Assembly: GCA_016288465.1 (NCBI GenBank)
Contig: JAEEZC010000370.1
Coordinates: forward strand, 1-36,974
Reading direction: 5' to 3'
Length of the DNA: 36,974 nucleotides
Source: Verrucomicrobiota bacterium
GTDB lineage: Bacteria > Verrucomicrobiota > Kiritimatiellia > RFP12 > UBA1067
Part shown: positions 1 through 9,089 of the stretch, piece by piece
Numbering within the stretch: the first letter of the stretch is position 1
How the letters are laid out: every line of letters starts with the position of its first letter
Notes under the pieces: model-generated
The model's input: only the letters and a program-made list of their open reading frames with translations
Database searches by the model: none
Told to the model about the DNA's origin: nothing
Program-made: the position numbers and the translations under genes

Positions 1-1578
1 TCGCACGAGACGACGTCGTTCGGCGTGGCTCGTCGCAAGTGGGTCCACATTTTGGTCCGAAGCCGTGGATCGTTTACCGTTTCGTTGGACGGACGGAGCG
101 TGATCGATTCGTCCTCCGGGCGAAAGGAGACGTTCCGTGAAGTGGAGCCCGGCGATCACTGCGTCGAAGTCGACGGCATCGCAGAGGGCGACGAGATCTG
201 CGTCCGCACCATACCCGAGTTGCTGAACTACGCGCCTAGGCCTAGCCGCATCGCCGAGATTGAACCGTTCGATTGGGAGTTTCAGAAGAGGTATGCGCTG
301 CCTGCCGTGACGACGATGAACGGCGGCGCCATGCCGTCCGAACCGGATGAGCTGTCCGCCTACCGCGCCAGCGGACGCAGGTGGCTTGACAATCTCATGA
401 CGACGAAGCCGAAATCGGCCGACGACATAGCCGCGCGGCTGGCGTCCGCAGCCGCGATGACGGCCCCGTGCTTTGACGGAGTTACGTGCGACGAGCAGTT
501 CTGCGGACGCGACGAAGTCAATGCGCTGTATATGCTGGGACTGCGCAAATACGACCTCGACGCGAGGCCCGAACGCTCTATATACACGTGGCTCGTCGGC
601 AAGCCGATGAGCGGCATATTCGACGCGGAGTTTCTCTCGGACTGCGCCAACGTCTCGCTAGGAAGGGGCATGGTGATCACCGAGACGTACTGCAGGTCGC
701 GCTCGACCGAGGAGGCTGCCAAGGTGTACATAGAGTCGTACATCTGCGAGAAGATGCGGAGGTACCTGGCCGCGTGGCCGTCGGCGGCGCCGTCCATGGG
801 CATGGTTCTCGGCAACTTCGTGCAGTCGCCGATCCTGTCCTTGCACCATCACTGCGAGATTGACTACAGATACTATCTGGACATGCAGCTCAACGCGCTT
901 GCGAACGACCCGGCCTTCGACGGACTCGGGCTAGCGGGCTACTGGGGCAGCTACTATCTCGACGAGGACGCTTTCCGCTGGTGCTTTCGCCTTCTGCGTC
1001 ATTACTGCGTCGAGGGGAACACGGACATGCTCAGCGAACGTCATGGGCTGAAGTGCCGTCCGGGCCATCTGAAGAACGCCGACTTCAGAAAGGGACTCGA
1101 AGGTTGGACGGCTTCCGGCGCCGTGTCGGTCGGCGTGGTCAAGGACTTCGGCGAGCGCAGCTTGGGACTGTACGGAGGCGCAGACGGCGTAGGCGACGAG
1201 TTCGCCGTCCTCGAGCGCGGAGACGTCCCTAATCGTCTTTCGCAGAAGATCGTTGGGCTAGTTCCGGGCGAGACGTATTCGCTGCAGTTCGTCTCCTTCG
1301 ACGCCGACGACGCGGCGGCGCACCGCTTTTCGCCGAAGAGGATCGCTGTCGACGCGACGTTGACCGGCGTGGACATCCAGAAAGAGCGTTCCTGGACGCA
1401 TGTTGACAGACGGGCGAAGACACGGCATGGCGTGAAGAGTGACGCCAGGGTGAATTTCAGCCGCATCGTGTTCACTGCGAACGCGCCTTCGGCCGAGCTT
1501 TCCTTCGCGGACGCTGCCGCCAAGCCGGGCGATCGAACCGGAGTCAACTGGATCCACGTCGTGAGGGTGCTGGAATGA
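1..1578 (+). CDS. GH-like / carbohydrate-binding protein, 5' partial (frame is open to the window edge; first in-window GTG at 25)
   Basis: Long ORF. Upstream codons (SHETTSFG) are in frame without a stop. The C-terminal ~150 aa (LKNADFRKGLEGWTASGAVSVG...LVPGETYSLQFVSFDA) resembles a CBM/DUF642-type jelly roll. ATGA overlap with the next gene. Confidence 0.7.
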   Translation, partial: SHETTSFGVARRKWVHILVRSRGSFTVSLDGRSVIDSSSGRKETFREVEPGDHCVEVDGIAEGDEICVRTIPELLNYAPRPSRIAEIEPFDWEFQKRYALPAVTTMNGGAMPSEPDELSAYRASGRRWLDNLMTTKPKSADDIAARLASAAAMTAPCFDGVTCDEQFCGRDEVNALYMLGLRKYDLDARPERSIYTWLVGKPMSGIFDAEFLSDCANVSLGRGMVITETYCRSRSTEEAAKVYIESYICEKMRRYLAAWPSAAPSMGMVLGNFVQSPILSLHHHCEIDYRYYLDMQLNALANDPAFDGLGLAGYWGSYYLDEDAFRWCFRLLRHYCVEGNTDMLSERHGLKCRPGHLKNADFRKGLEGWTASGAVSVGVVKDFGERSLGLYGGADGVGDEFAVLERGDVPNRLSQKIVGLVPGETYSLQFVSFDADDAAAHRFSPKRIAVDATLTGVDIQKERSWTHVDRRAKTRHGVKSDARVNFSRIVFTANAPSAELSFADAAAKPGDRTGVNWIHVVRVLE

Positions 1579-2834
1579 GCTCCGGAATTGGCAGAAGGGC
1601 GTTCATAGCGTCCGGCGCCGCCGCGCTGGCGCTCGGCCCTGCGGGATGTCAGTCGCGGTCCTGCGTCGGCCACAGTCTTCCCGATTGGCGCCAGGGCGAG
1701 CTGGACATTCACTTCATCCACACTGGCGTCGGCGAGCAGACGTTCTTCATCTTTCCCGATGGCACGACGATGCTGCTCGACTGCGGCGACACGCACCACG
1801 AGAAGTACATGAAGGACGTTCCGCCGCGTCCCGACGGATCGCGCTACGGAGGCGAGTGGGTCAGCCGCTACATCCGGCGCGTCGTTCCCTTCGGACGCCG
1901 CGAGATCGACTACGCGATGGTGTCGCACTGGCACGGCGACCACACAGGCGACCTCGCGTTCGGAGGCAGGAGGACTCCTGACGGGCGCGTCGTCTGCGGA
2001 ATCCCGCTTGTCGCCGAGGACTTCTTCTTTCGACACTACTTCGACCACCAGTATCCGAAGATCGGCGAATATGCGCTGGACCCCGACCCTGGCGCGCTGA
2101 GGCTGATGCGCGAGTGGATTCCCCACGCCGTCGCGCAGGGAATGAGGCCGCATCGCCTCGAAGTCGGCGCAAACGACCAGATACGCCTTCTGCACGACGC
2201 GTCGGCGTTCCCGCAGTTCGATGTGCGCAACATCGCGGCGAACGGCGTCGTGTGGGACGGAGCCGGTGGCGTGGTCGACGCGGCGGCAGCGCATGTTCGC
2301 CGGACTGGTAGGGACGCCATTCACGAAAACAGGCTTTCGTCGGCCATTCGGATACGGTACGGGCGCTTTTCCTTCTATTCGGGCGGCGACAACGAGCTTA
2401 CCATGGTCGGACCGGACGGACGGGAGATGGACTGGGAGGGAATGATCGGTCGTGCGACCGGGCCAGTCGATGTGTGCAAGACGAACCATCACGCAGGCGT
2501 CTTCGGAATGCGGCACGAGTTCGTTCGCGAGGTCCGCGCCCAGGTGTATCTTTCAAGCGTCTGGCAGGCGGGGATGGTGGACCAAAAGTCTCTCTCGTCC
2601 ATGTGCTCCCGCGAGCTGTACTCTGGCGACCGCATTGTGTGCTTCGGCGACATCGCCGACATCCGGCGCGGCGTGGCAGACGCATATGGCGACGATATCA
2701 TGCCGCCCGGGCACGTGGTCGTTCGGGCCGCGCCAGGCGGCGACACGTTCCGTGTGTTCTCGCTTTCCACGAAAGACGAGAACATGACAGTGCTTTCCGA
2801 TAGGCATTTCGTTTCCAGAACGCCGAAATCATGA
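1575..2834 (+). CDS. MBL-fold metallo-hydrolase (ComEC C-terminal-like), TAT/lipoprotein signal
   Basis: RRAFIASGAAALALGPAGC TAT plus lipobox; HWHGDHTGD metal-binding motif; LDCGDTHHEKY. Confidence 0.85.
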   Translation: MSSGIGRRAFIASGAAALALGPAGCQSRSCVGHSLPDWRQGELDIHFIHTGVGEQTFFIFPDGTTMLLDCGDTHHEKYMKDVPPRPDGSRYGGEWVSRYIRRVVPFGRREIDYAMVSHWHGDHTGDLAFGGRRTPDGRVVCGIPLVAEDFFFRHYFDHQYPKIGEYALDPDPGALRLMREWIPHAVAQGMRPHRLEVGANDQIRLLHDASAFPQFDVRNIAANGVVWDGAGGVVDAAAAHVRRTGRDAIHENRLSSAIRIRYGRFSFYSGGDNELTMVGPDGREMDWEGMIGRATGPVDVCKTNHHAGVFGMRHEFVREVRAQVYLSSVWQAGMVDQKSLSSMCSRELYSGDRIVCFGDIADIRRGVADAYGDDIMPPGHVVVRAAPGGDTFRVFSLSTKDENMTVLSDRHFVSRTPKS

Positions 2835-2950
2835 AAAGCACAGTCCGCCCTTATGGCCGTGAACGACTGAGCTGCCGCATATGCGGAACAGGTAACAGGA
2901 AAGAAGGTACAACTAGCTTGAGAAAAATGGCGCTAGGAGGGGCGTTTTAG

Positions 2951-3214
2951 CAATGTAACAGGCGTGTCTCGCCGCTTTCCTAGGCGTGTTTTGGACCTTT
3001 CCTACCCGTGTACGCAGCGTTTCCTATGCGTGTTCGGTAGAGTTTTGACGTCATTATACTATAGAAGTGACGTCACTTCAATGGTATATTGACGTCACTT
3101 CACCACAGAAGTGACGTCAAAACGCCTCCGTACACAGGCAGGGGATGCCGCGTACACAGTTAGGGAATGCCGCGTACATGCGCTGGGCAAGTTCCGTTCA
3201 CGCACGTCGGGACC
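2951..3214. repeat. 22-bp-phased, dyad-symmetric repeat array (copy A)
   Basis: TTTCCTA at 2976/2998/3020; TGACGTCA at 3046/3068/3090/3112; CGTACA/CGTTCA at 3129/3151/3173/3195. All spacings are 22 bp. Right-arm units are the reverse complement of left-arm units. 3040-3178 is 135/139 identical to 36836-36974. Confidence 0.93.
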
Positions 3215-3363
3215 GATTAAGGTGCGCGATTGCCGTGCCCTTCGTCCGCCAATTGGACGGAAATGCTGGTAGGGGAGAGCCGTGGTCAGGGAATCAATGG
3301 AAGCCAACAAGTGCAGTTGGTTCGCCATAGCGATGCGAAATATGCTACAAAATGCTGACAGCA

Positions 3364-3393
3364 TTGACAATCCGCCGGGCGATGGGGTATACT
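3364..3393 (+). promoter_or_regulatory. Sigma70-type promoter (TTGACA-18-TATACT) 10 nt before the kinase GTG; inverted repeat AATGCTgacAGCATT (3351-3365) overlaps the -35
   Basis: Direct reading of the sequence: near-consensus hexamers. Confidence 0.7.
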
Positions 3394-3403
3394 GTCCCTC
3401 GAA

Positions 3404-4519
3404 GTGGAGGCGGGAGAAAGTATAGACGGATACCGCGTGTTGCGTCGGCTTGGAGCCGGCGGCATGGGCGAGGTGTATGAAGCCGAAGACGGAGACGGCG
3501 CACACGTCGCCGTCAAGCTGTTCGCCGCCGAAGGCTCGAAGGCCGACTTCTACCGCCGTCGATTCCTTGCCGAAGCCCGGCTCCTCTCGCGTCTCTCGCA
3601 TCCACGCCTCGTCAAGGTCCGCGACTTCGGCGTTGACGACGGAACTCAGCGCCCATATCTCGTGATGAACCTCGTCCTCGACGCGTACGGGCGTGCTAGG
3701 ACGCTTGCCGAGGTCATGCCGGACGAGGCCGACGAGGAGCGGCTTGCCCTCTGGTTCCGCGACCTTGTCTCCGTCATCGACTACATCCACGCCGAAGGGG
3801 TCGTCCATCGTGACGTCAAGCTTAACAACATGCTCGTCGATTCCTCGGGACATGCCGTTCTGGCAGACTTCGGCATCTCCCGCGTCTGCGACGAGCGTCT
3901 TCGGCAGGAAATCGACGTCACCAAGACCATGCTCACGGGAACGACATCCGAACGGCATGTGCTTGGCACGCGCGGCTACATGGCTCCGGAAATCCTTTGC
4001 GGCGAGGCGGCCTCGGCCGCGTCTGACGCCTACGCGCTCGCAGCGAGCTTCTTCCGCCTTCTCACTGGGGTGTGGTACGACCCCAACCTTGGCGTCGGCG
4101 GTGCGCGGGAGTCTGGCCGGCACGTGCTCGGGCTCGCCGACATGCTGGATTCCTTCGAATACAACTGGACGGACGTACTCGGCGCGATGCTCGTCGCCGA
4201 TCCAGCCCGTCGTGCGTCCGCGCTCGCACCGCTTGCGAAGTCGCTTGGGCCGAAATCCGCGTCCGGGCGCAGAGCCTGGCGCCGGGTCGCCGCAGCCGTC
4301 GCAGCCGCGGCAGTTGCGGCGATTGCGCTTGCACTCGCGCTTGCGACGCGGATACCCCGCGCAGACGAGCCTTCCGGGTCCGTGACCGAGCCTCTGCCGC
4401 GCAAGGAGGAGATCGCTGCGCGGTCTCTTCCGAAGATACCGCCGAAGCCGTCCCCGAGGCGGCGTCCCGGACTTACGGACGGACTCTTCGCGACGCCGCG
4501 ATTCATGGAGAGTCTTTGA
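3404..4519 (+). CDS. Serine/threonine protein kinase with C-terminal TM segment
   Basis: GAGGMGEVYEA, VAVKLF, VHRDVKLNNMLVD, ADFGIS, GTRGYMAPE; TM stretch AAAVAAAAVAAIALALALA. Confidence 0.95.
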   Translation: MEAGESIDGYRVLRRLGAGGMGEVYEAEDGDGAHVAVKLFAAEGSKADFYRRRFLAEARLLSRLSHPRLVKVRDFGVDDGTQRPYLVMNLVLDAYGRARTLAEVMPDEADEERLALWFRDLVSVIDYIHAEGVVHRDVKLNNMLVDSSGHAVLADFGISRVCDERLRQEIDVTKTMLTGTTSERHVLGTRGYMAPEILCGEAASAASDAYALAASFFRLLTGVWYDPNLGVGGARESGRHVLGLADMLDSFEYNWTDVLGAMLVADPARRASALAPLAKSLGPKSASGRRAWRRVAAAVAAAAVAAIALALALATRIPRADEPSGSVTEPLPRKEEIAARSLPKIPPKPSPRRRPGLTDGLFATPRFMESL

Positions 4520-5127
4520 TGTCCGCGTTCCCCGAGACCCCATGCACGCTTCTCGTCAAGCTCGCAGCCGAGATGACCGAAAGGTCTGACGAGTTCGCCT
4601 GGCAGAGGTTCTTCGAACTGTACCAGCCGGCGATCGTCAAGTTCGCGGAGAGCCAGGGCGCGGCGGCGGACTCGGAGGACATCGCCCAGAAGATACTGCT
4701 GAAGCTCGTCGATGTGCTGCGCGCGGGGCGCTATTCTGGCGAGGCAGGCCATTTCAGGAGCTATCTCGCGACGCTCATACGGCGCGAGGTGATAGATTTC
4801 TGGCGTGCGGCGAAGGCTCGCGGCGGCGGGCGCATGGTGTCGCTGGACAACGATGACGCGGCGGTCGAGCCTGCGGTCGAGTCGGAGACAGTTGCGCTCA
4901 TCGACGCCAAGTGGCGACTGGCGCGGCACGAGGCGGCGGTGGAGCACGTGCTCACGCGCACGATGCTGCCTGCGAAGACCAAGGCGATATTCCGGGCCTA
5001 CGCGGTCGACGAGGAGCCGATGAAGTCCGTTGCCGCGCGCTTCGGGGTCTCCGAGGACGTCGTGTACCAGACAAAGAGCCGTGTCGCGCGCATGGTCGCC
5101 GCAATAGAGTCCGAGATGGACGGCTGA
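4519..5127 (+). CDS. ECF-type RNA polymerase sigma factor
   Basis: TGATG overlap with the kinase stop. DSEDIAQKILLKLVDVL (region 2), FRSYLATLIRREVIDFWR, and C-terminal HTH MKSVAARFGVSEDVVYQTKSRVARMV (region 4). The supplied ORF starting at 4072 is overextended. Confidence 0.9.
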   Translation: MSAFPETPCTLLVKLAAEMTERSDEFAWQRFFELYQPAIVKFAESQGAAADSEDIAQKILLKLVDVLRAGRYSGEAGHFRSYLATLIRREVIDFWRAAKARGGGRMVSLDNDDAAVEPAVESETVALIDAKWRLARHEAAVEHVLTRTMLPAKTKAIFRAYAVDEEPMKSVAARFGVSEDVVYQTKSRVARMVAAIESEMDG

Positions 5128-5212
5128 AAACTTTTTTGAAAAAACCTTGTCAGAGGCTTGCGCTGCGTCCGTTTCCTTGATTGCGGCGATAGCCGAGAAA
5201 GGAAAATACGAA

Positions 5213-6400
5213 ATGAAGAGTCTGATAGTTGTGGCGGCCATTTGCGCGGCGTTTTGCGCAGGGGCTTTGCCGACGAGGGATGCGCTGGAAGCGGCGCGGC
5301 CAAGGGTGGAGAAGCTGTCCATGGGAATCGTGGACAAGCTCAGGTCCGGGGGGCTGAAGCCGGGCGAAGGGGCGGATGCGCTCGTCGCGCTTGCGGACGC
5401 AGAGGCGGGGGAGGCCGAGAAGCTGCTCCTCCTGAACGCCGCGCTGCGCCTGCACATGCGCGGCGGCGACATCGCCGGCGCGAAGGTCGTGGCGGACAAG
5501 CTCAAGTCCGACGTGAAGGGCCTCACGGTCGCGCAGCTGAACGACATGATGCTGGAGGAGTCCGGCAACTTCTGCGCGGCACTGCTTGGCGAGGACGAGG
5601 ATGCTGCACCCGCCGTGAACGGAAAGGAATGGCATGTGGACAAGTCGCGTCTTGAGAAGGACGGACTGACCGTCACCTCGCTGGATGAGCTGAGGAGGTG
5701 CGATCGCTCCAAGGTCGTGCGGCTCTATCTGCGCGGGGCAAAGGGCGTGACGGCCAAGGACCTGAAGGGACTGACTGGGATCCGTGCGCTCGATCTCTCC
5801 GAGACGGGCATTGACGCAATTCCCCCGTCCGTCTTCAGTCTGAAGACGCTCCGGTGGCTCTGGCTTGCGCGGAACCCGATAAAAGAAGTGCCCCTCGAGA
5901 TCCGCAATCTTGCTTCCCTGACATATCTCAATCTGGACGGTACGCAGGTTGACCGGATCCCCGACGGACTGATCGGCCTTGGCTCATTCCGCTATCTGCG
6001 CATGAACGACACGCCTCTTGACGACGGCGTCTTCACGGACGCGGCAGGTGAGACTCGTAGCCGTTTCGTCGAAACGCTCAGCCAGTTGAAGCTAAGGCGG
6101 CTGTACGCAAGGAGCACCAAGATCACGAGGATGCCGTCGTCAGGCTCGTTCGGCGAGCTGACGGACTTGGACGTCGGCAGGACGAAGCTCGCGGAAATCT
6201 CCCCGGACTGGAAGTGGCTGGGCGGACTCCGGACGGTCTCGTTCGCCGGATGCCCGAAGCTCGTCCGGTTCCCCGAGGGGCTCGGCGGCTTGTCCAACGT
6301 GCAGGTCGTCGACATCTCGGGTACGCCGATGGCGAAGGACAAGGATGAGATAGCGCGCGTTCGCCGCGCGTTCGGAGAGAAGACGACGGTTATCTACTGA
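5213..6400 (+). CDS. Secreted leucine-rich-repeat protein
   Basis: Signal peptide MKSLIVVAAICAAFCAGA; repeated LRR units (LTGIRALDLSETGIDAIPPSVFSLKTLRWLWLARNPIKEVPLEI...). Confidence 0.85.
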   Translation: MKSLIVVAAICAAFCAGALPTRDALEAARPRVEKLSMGIVDKLRSGGLKPGEGADALVALADAEAGEAEKLLLLNAALRLHMRGGDIAGAKVVADKLKSDVKGLTVAQLNDMMLEESGNFCAALLGEDEDAAPAVNGKEWHVDKSRLEKDGLTVTSLDELRRCDRSKVVRLYLRGAKGVTAKDLKGLTGIRALDLSETGIDAIPPSVFSLKTLRWLWLARNPIKEVPLEIRNLASLTYLNLDGTQVDRIPDGLIGLGSFRYLRMNDTPLDDGVFTDAAGETRSRFVETLSQLKLRRLYARSTKITRMPSSGSFGELTDLDVGRTKLAEISPDWKWLGGLRTVSFAGCPKLVRFPEGLGGLSNVQVVDISGTPMAKDKDEIARVRRAFGEKTTVIY

Positions 6401-6426
6401 TGATTCAAACGGAAAAGGAGCTTAAA

Positions 6427-7548
6427 ATGAACTTCACCTTAAGGAATCTTTTTGCAGCGCTCGCCGCGGCAGGGACGCTTCTCGCATCGGCCGAAGACGA
6501 GAATGACCAGGACAACTGGAGCTCCGCCTCCAAATACAACCGCAACCCGTCGCTTATCGCGGCGCTCTGCCAGGATTTCGTCGACGATGCGGGCGAAAAG
6601 GCCGTGTCTGATTTCGGACTGGGCATACTCGAAGGGGCGGACGGACTCTTCGGTTTCGCGTCTGACGACTACTCGGAGGAGCCGCCGCCAAACCCGATGT
6701 ATCCTGAACCTCTGGAGAAGGACGCGCTGTATTTCGGTGGAACCGACTTGGGACGCTACATCCCAGAGACGCTCGTCCTGAACGACGGGGTGCGGCCAGA
6801 CGTCTCCGTTGTCACGCAAAACTGCCTTGCGGACGGCAACTACATGGCCGTGATTCGCGAGAGGTACGGCAAGAAGTGCGCCATCCCCTCCGAAGACGAA
6901 CACAGGGATGCGTTTCGCAAGTTCGTGGAGGGTGTGCAGTCCGGCAAGATTGATGCACGCGATGCCGTGACGATAGGCGACGGCAAAGCTACGATCACCG
7001 GTACTCTCGCCGTGATGAAGCTCAACGAAATTCTCGCGAAGCATGTCTTCGAGAAGAACAAGGGCAAGCACGCCATGTACGTCCAGGAGTCCTATCACGT
7101 TGAATGGATGTACGACTACATGACGCCGCACGGACTTGTGACGAAGCTCAACGCGGAGAAGTCCGGCGCCGTTTCGAAGGCGGAGGTGCGCGAAAGCGCC
7201 GAGTTCTGGGACTGGATGACGAAGCGTCTCCTTTCAAACAAGGAGTTTGCACAGCGCCGGGCCGAATCGTGGCGCAAGGGAGCGGACGGGAAGAGGGAGG
7301 ATTATCATCGCCTGGTGGTGCGGGGCTTTGCCAAGCTGCGCCTTACACACGCGAAATTGTACAGCCGAGCCAAGAACGGCGCGGCGTTTGCAGAGGCCAT
7401 CCGCCAGGCTGTCGCCATTGATCCGCTAGATCCTGAAACGGGTTGGTATTATTCCTGGCTCCTCAAGGCAAGCAAGCTCAACGCCGGAAGGGACGACTAT
7501 CGCGGCTACACAGAGAAATTCGGCGGCAGCACCGCTGGTTGGCGCTGA
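6427..7548 (+). CDS. Secreted protein of unknown function
   Basis: AAGGAG RBS before ATG at 6427; signal peptide MNFTLRNLFAALAAAGTLLASA; translationally close to the LRR gene. Confidence 0.75.
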   Translation: MNFTLRNLFAALAAAGTLLASAEDENDQDNWSSASKYNRNPSLIAALCQDFVDDAGEKAVSDFGLGILEGADGLFGFASDDYSEEPPPNPMYPEPLEKDALYFGGTDLGRYIPETLVLNDGVRPDVSVVTQNCLADGNYMAVIRERYGKKCAIPSEDEHRDAFRKFVEGVQSGKIDARDAVTIGDGKATITGTLAVMKLNEILAKHVFEKNKGKHAMYVQESYHVEWMYDYMTPHGLVTKLNAEKSGAVSKAEVRESAEFWDWMTKRLLSNKEFAQRRAESWRKGADGKREDYHRLVVRGFAKLRLTHAKLYSRAKNGAAFAEAIRQAVAIDPLDPETGWYYSWLLKASKLNAGRDDYRGYTEKFGGSTAGWR

Positions 7549-7708
7549 CTTTTGACGGGCAACGGGCCGTGCAGCCGCGCGTAACGCCGACGTACGGTCC
7601 CTGCCCATTATGGCGGTTGAGGCCCCTTTGTGTGTTTCAGCCGCCATGGCTATCCCGCGAAAGTGCGCAACCACTTTGGCCTAGAGACGACAATATGCTA
7701 TGAACTGA

Positions 7709-7771
7709 GGGGGGACTAGCCCCCGTCATGGCCTTTTGAGGCGTTGTGACTGCCTTTTCGCGAGATTCGGG
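7709..7771 (-). repeat. Dispersed ~72-nt repeat, diverged inverted copy
   Basis: Reverse complement (cccgaatctcgcgaaaaggcagtcacaacgcctcaaaaggccatgacgggggctagtcccccc) matches the two direct copies at 36478-36622. Confidence 0.9.
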
Positions 7772-7856
7772 TTAGACAAAACATACTTGCGGCCCCTACC
7801 GTCATTCCGCCCCGAACGTCACTTTGTACAGACACGCGCTTGGCGCGGGGGAAGGG

Positions 7857-9089
7857 CTATTTGATTGCCTCGGCTATGGCAGCGCAGATTTCCGGCGAGT
7901 AGTTGCCGTAGTCCACGCATTCCAGGACAACACCTCGCGCGCCGACGTCGCGGGCCATTCTCACGAGCCGCTTCGCAGCCTCCGCCTTGCTCACGCCGGC
8001 GAGCTTCGCGTATTCGTGGTAGCTGCATTTCTCGAAGTTGTAAGCAGCCAGCGGGAAGTACACCTCAGCCTTTCCTCGGTTCGCCATGACGTTGCGGTAG
8101 ATGCGCTCGGTGGAGCCGAACGGATCCTTCGGGTCGTACTTCACGCTGATCACGAAGATTGCGTCCAGCACGCCTTCCTTCGCGAGGTGGCGCCACGCTA
8201 GCCCTTTGTAGCGGCTGCGAAGGGCGGAGTCGTCCTTGCCGTCTATGCCGACGAATCCGCCGATGAACTCCACACCCGCCGCGCGGCACCTCGCGGAGAA
8301 CTTCCTTATGTAGTCGTCGAAATGCGCCAAGACCATCTTCTGCCATCGGGGATCCTCTGCCTCGGGCGCTGGTTCGTCGCCGTAGAGACGCTTCCACTCT
8401 TCAAGCGCAGGCGCCGAATATTCTCGGGCACAGGTCCACGCGCCATTGCGCCAGATGTCGAGCATGATCCTCTGCGGCCTGAGGGCGAGACGCTCGTCGA
8501 CCATTTCGAGCTTGTGCGCGACGACTTCGGGGTACATGATCGAGCAGGTCCCCATCCACGGATCGCCGTCCCGCTGGCAACTCCAGTATTCGGGATGCGC
8601 GAGAGTCCAGTTCGAGGAAAGAGGCGAATACCAGTGGTTCTCCTCAAGCGTGGTGTGGATTCCGAAGCCGAGTCCGCGCTTCGCGCACTCCCTGCGCACA
8701 AGCGGGAACTCGTTGCCGCGCGGCGATTCGAGCCTGAGCCAGCCGTAGATGTCTTCGCTGGGGAGGCGCCTTTTGTCGAACGGAGCCTCCGAGATCTGCC
8801 ACATCTCGCATTCGCTGGGATAGCGCATCCTGCCGCCGCCCTTGTCGCGCCACCAGATGTCGTCCGCGTGCGTGAGCAGCACGTGTTCGAGCACCTGCAC
8901 CGTTCCTGTCTTCGTCTCGATGTCGTAGGTCTTGGCGAAATCAAGCGAATCCACCAATGCGACGACGGAGAAGGGCTTGGGCGGCTGGACGGGGCGCGGG
9001 GACGACAGCGTGCAGAAAGGGGCCAAGCACGCCGCCGTCAGCAGCGCGGCCCTGAACACATTTCCCGTTTCGACTTCGCACTTCGTCAT
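7857..9089 (-). CDS. Glycoside hydrolase (GH10-like, GHL-type TIM barrel), secreted
   Basis: LRLESPRGNEFPLVRRECAKRGLGFGIHTTLEENHWYSP..., RIMLDIWRNGAWTC; N-terminal signal; ATGA overlap with the upstream gene. Confidence 0.65.
   Translation of the reverse strand: MTKCEVETGNVFRAALLTAACLAPFCTLSSPRPVQPPKPFSVVALVDSLDFAKTYDIETKTGTVQVLEHVLLTHADDIWWRDKGGGRMRYPSECEMWQISEAPFDKRRLPSEDIYGWLRLESPRGNEFPLVRRECAKRGLGFGIHTTLEENHWYSPLSSNWTLAHPEYWSCQRDGDPWMGTCSIMYPEVVAHKLEMVDERLALRPQRIMLDIWRNGAWTCAREYSAPALEEWKRLYGDEPAPEAEDPRWQKMVLAHFDDYIRKFSARCRAAGVEFIGGFVGIDGKDDSALRSRYKGLAWRHLAKEGVLDAIFVISVKYDPKDPFGSTERIYRNVMANRGKAEVYFPLAAYNFEKCSYHEYAKLAGVSKAEAAKRLVRMARDVGARGVVLECVDYGNYSPEICAAIAEAIK

Noticed and set aside
2875-2886. 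Perfect palindrome CCGCATATGCGG downstream of the MBL gene
   Set aside because: A single 12-bp palindrome with no U-tract or second copy; insufficient to call a terminator or operator.
2951-3214. CRISPR array interpretation of the 22-bp (and 23-bp) arrays
   Set aside because: Conserved cores are only 8-16 bp, spacers are about 6-14 nt, units change motif class and show mirror symmetry, and no cas genes are present.
2951-3214. Plasmid iteron origin
   Set aside because: The period fits iterons, but the flanking genes (smc, mnmE, folate genes) are chromosomal, no Rep gene is seen, and the array is dyad-symmetric with three motif classes.
4030-5712. 560-aa minus-strand ORF
   Set aside because: Antisense to kinase/sigma/LRR genes; Ser-rich low-complexity shadow frame.
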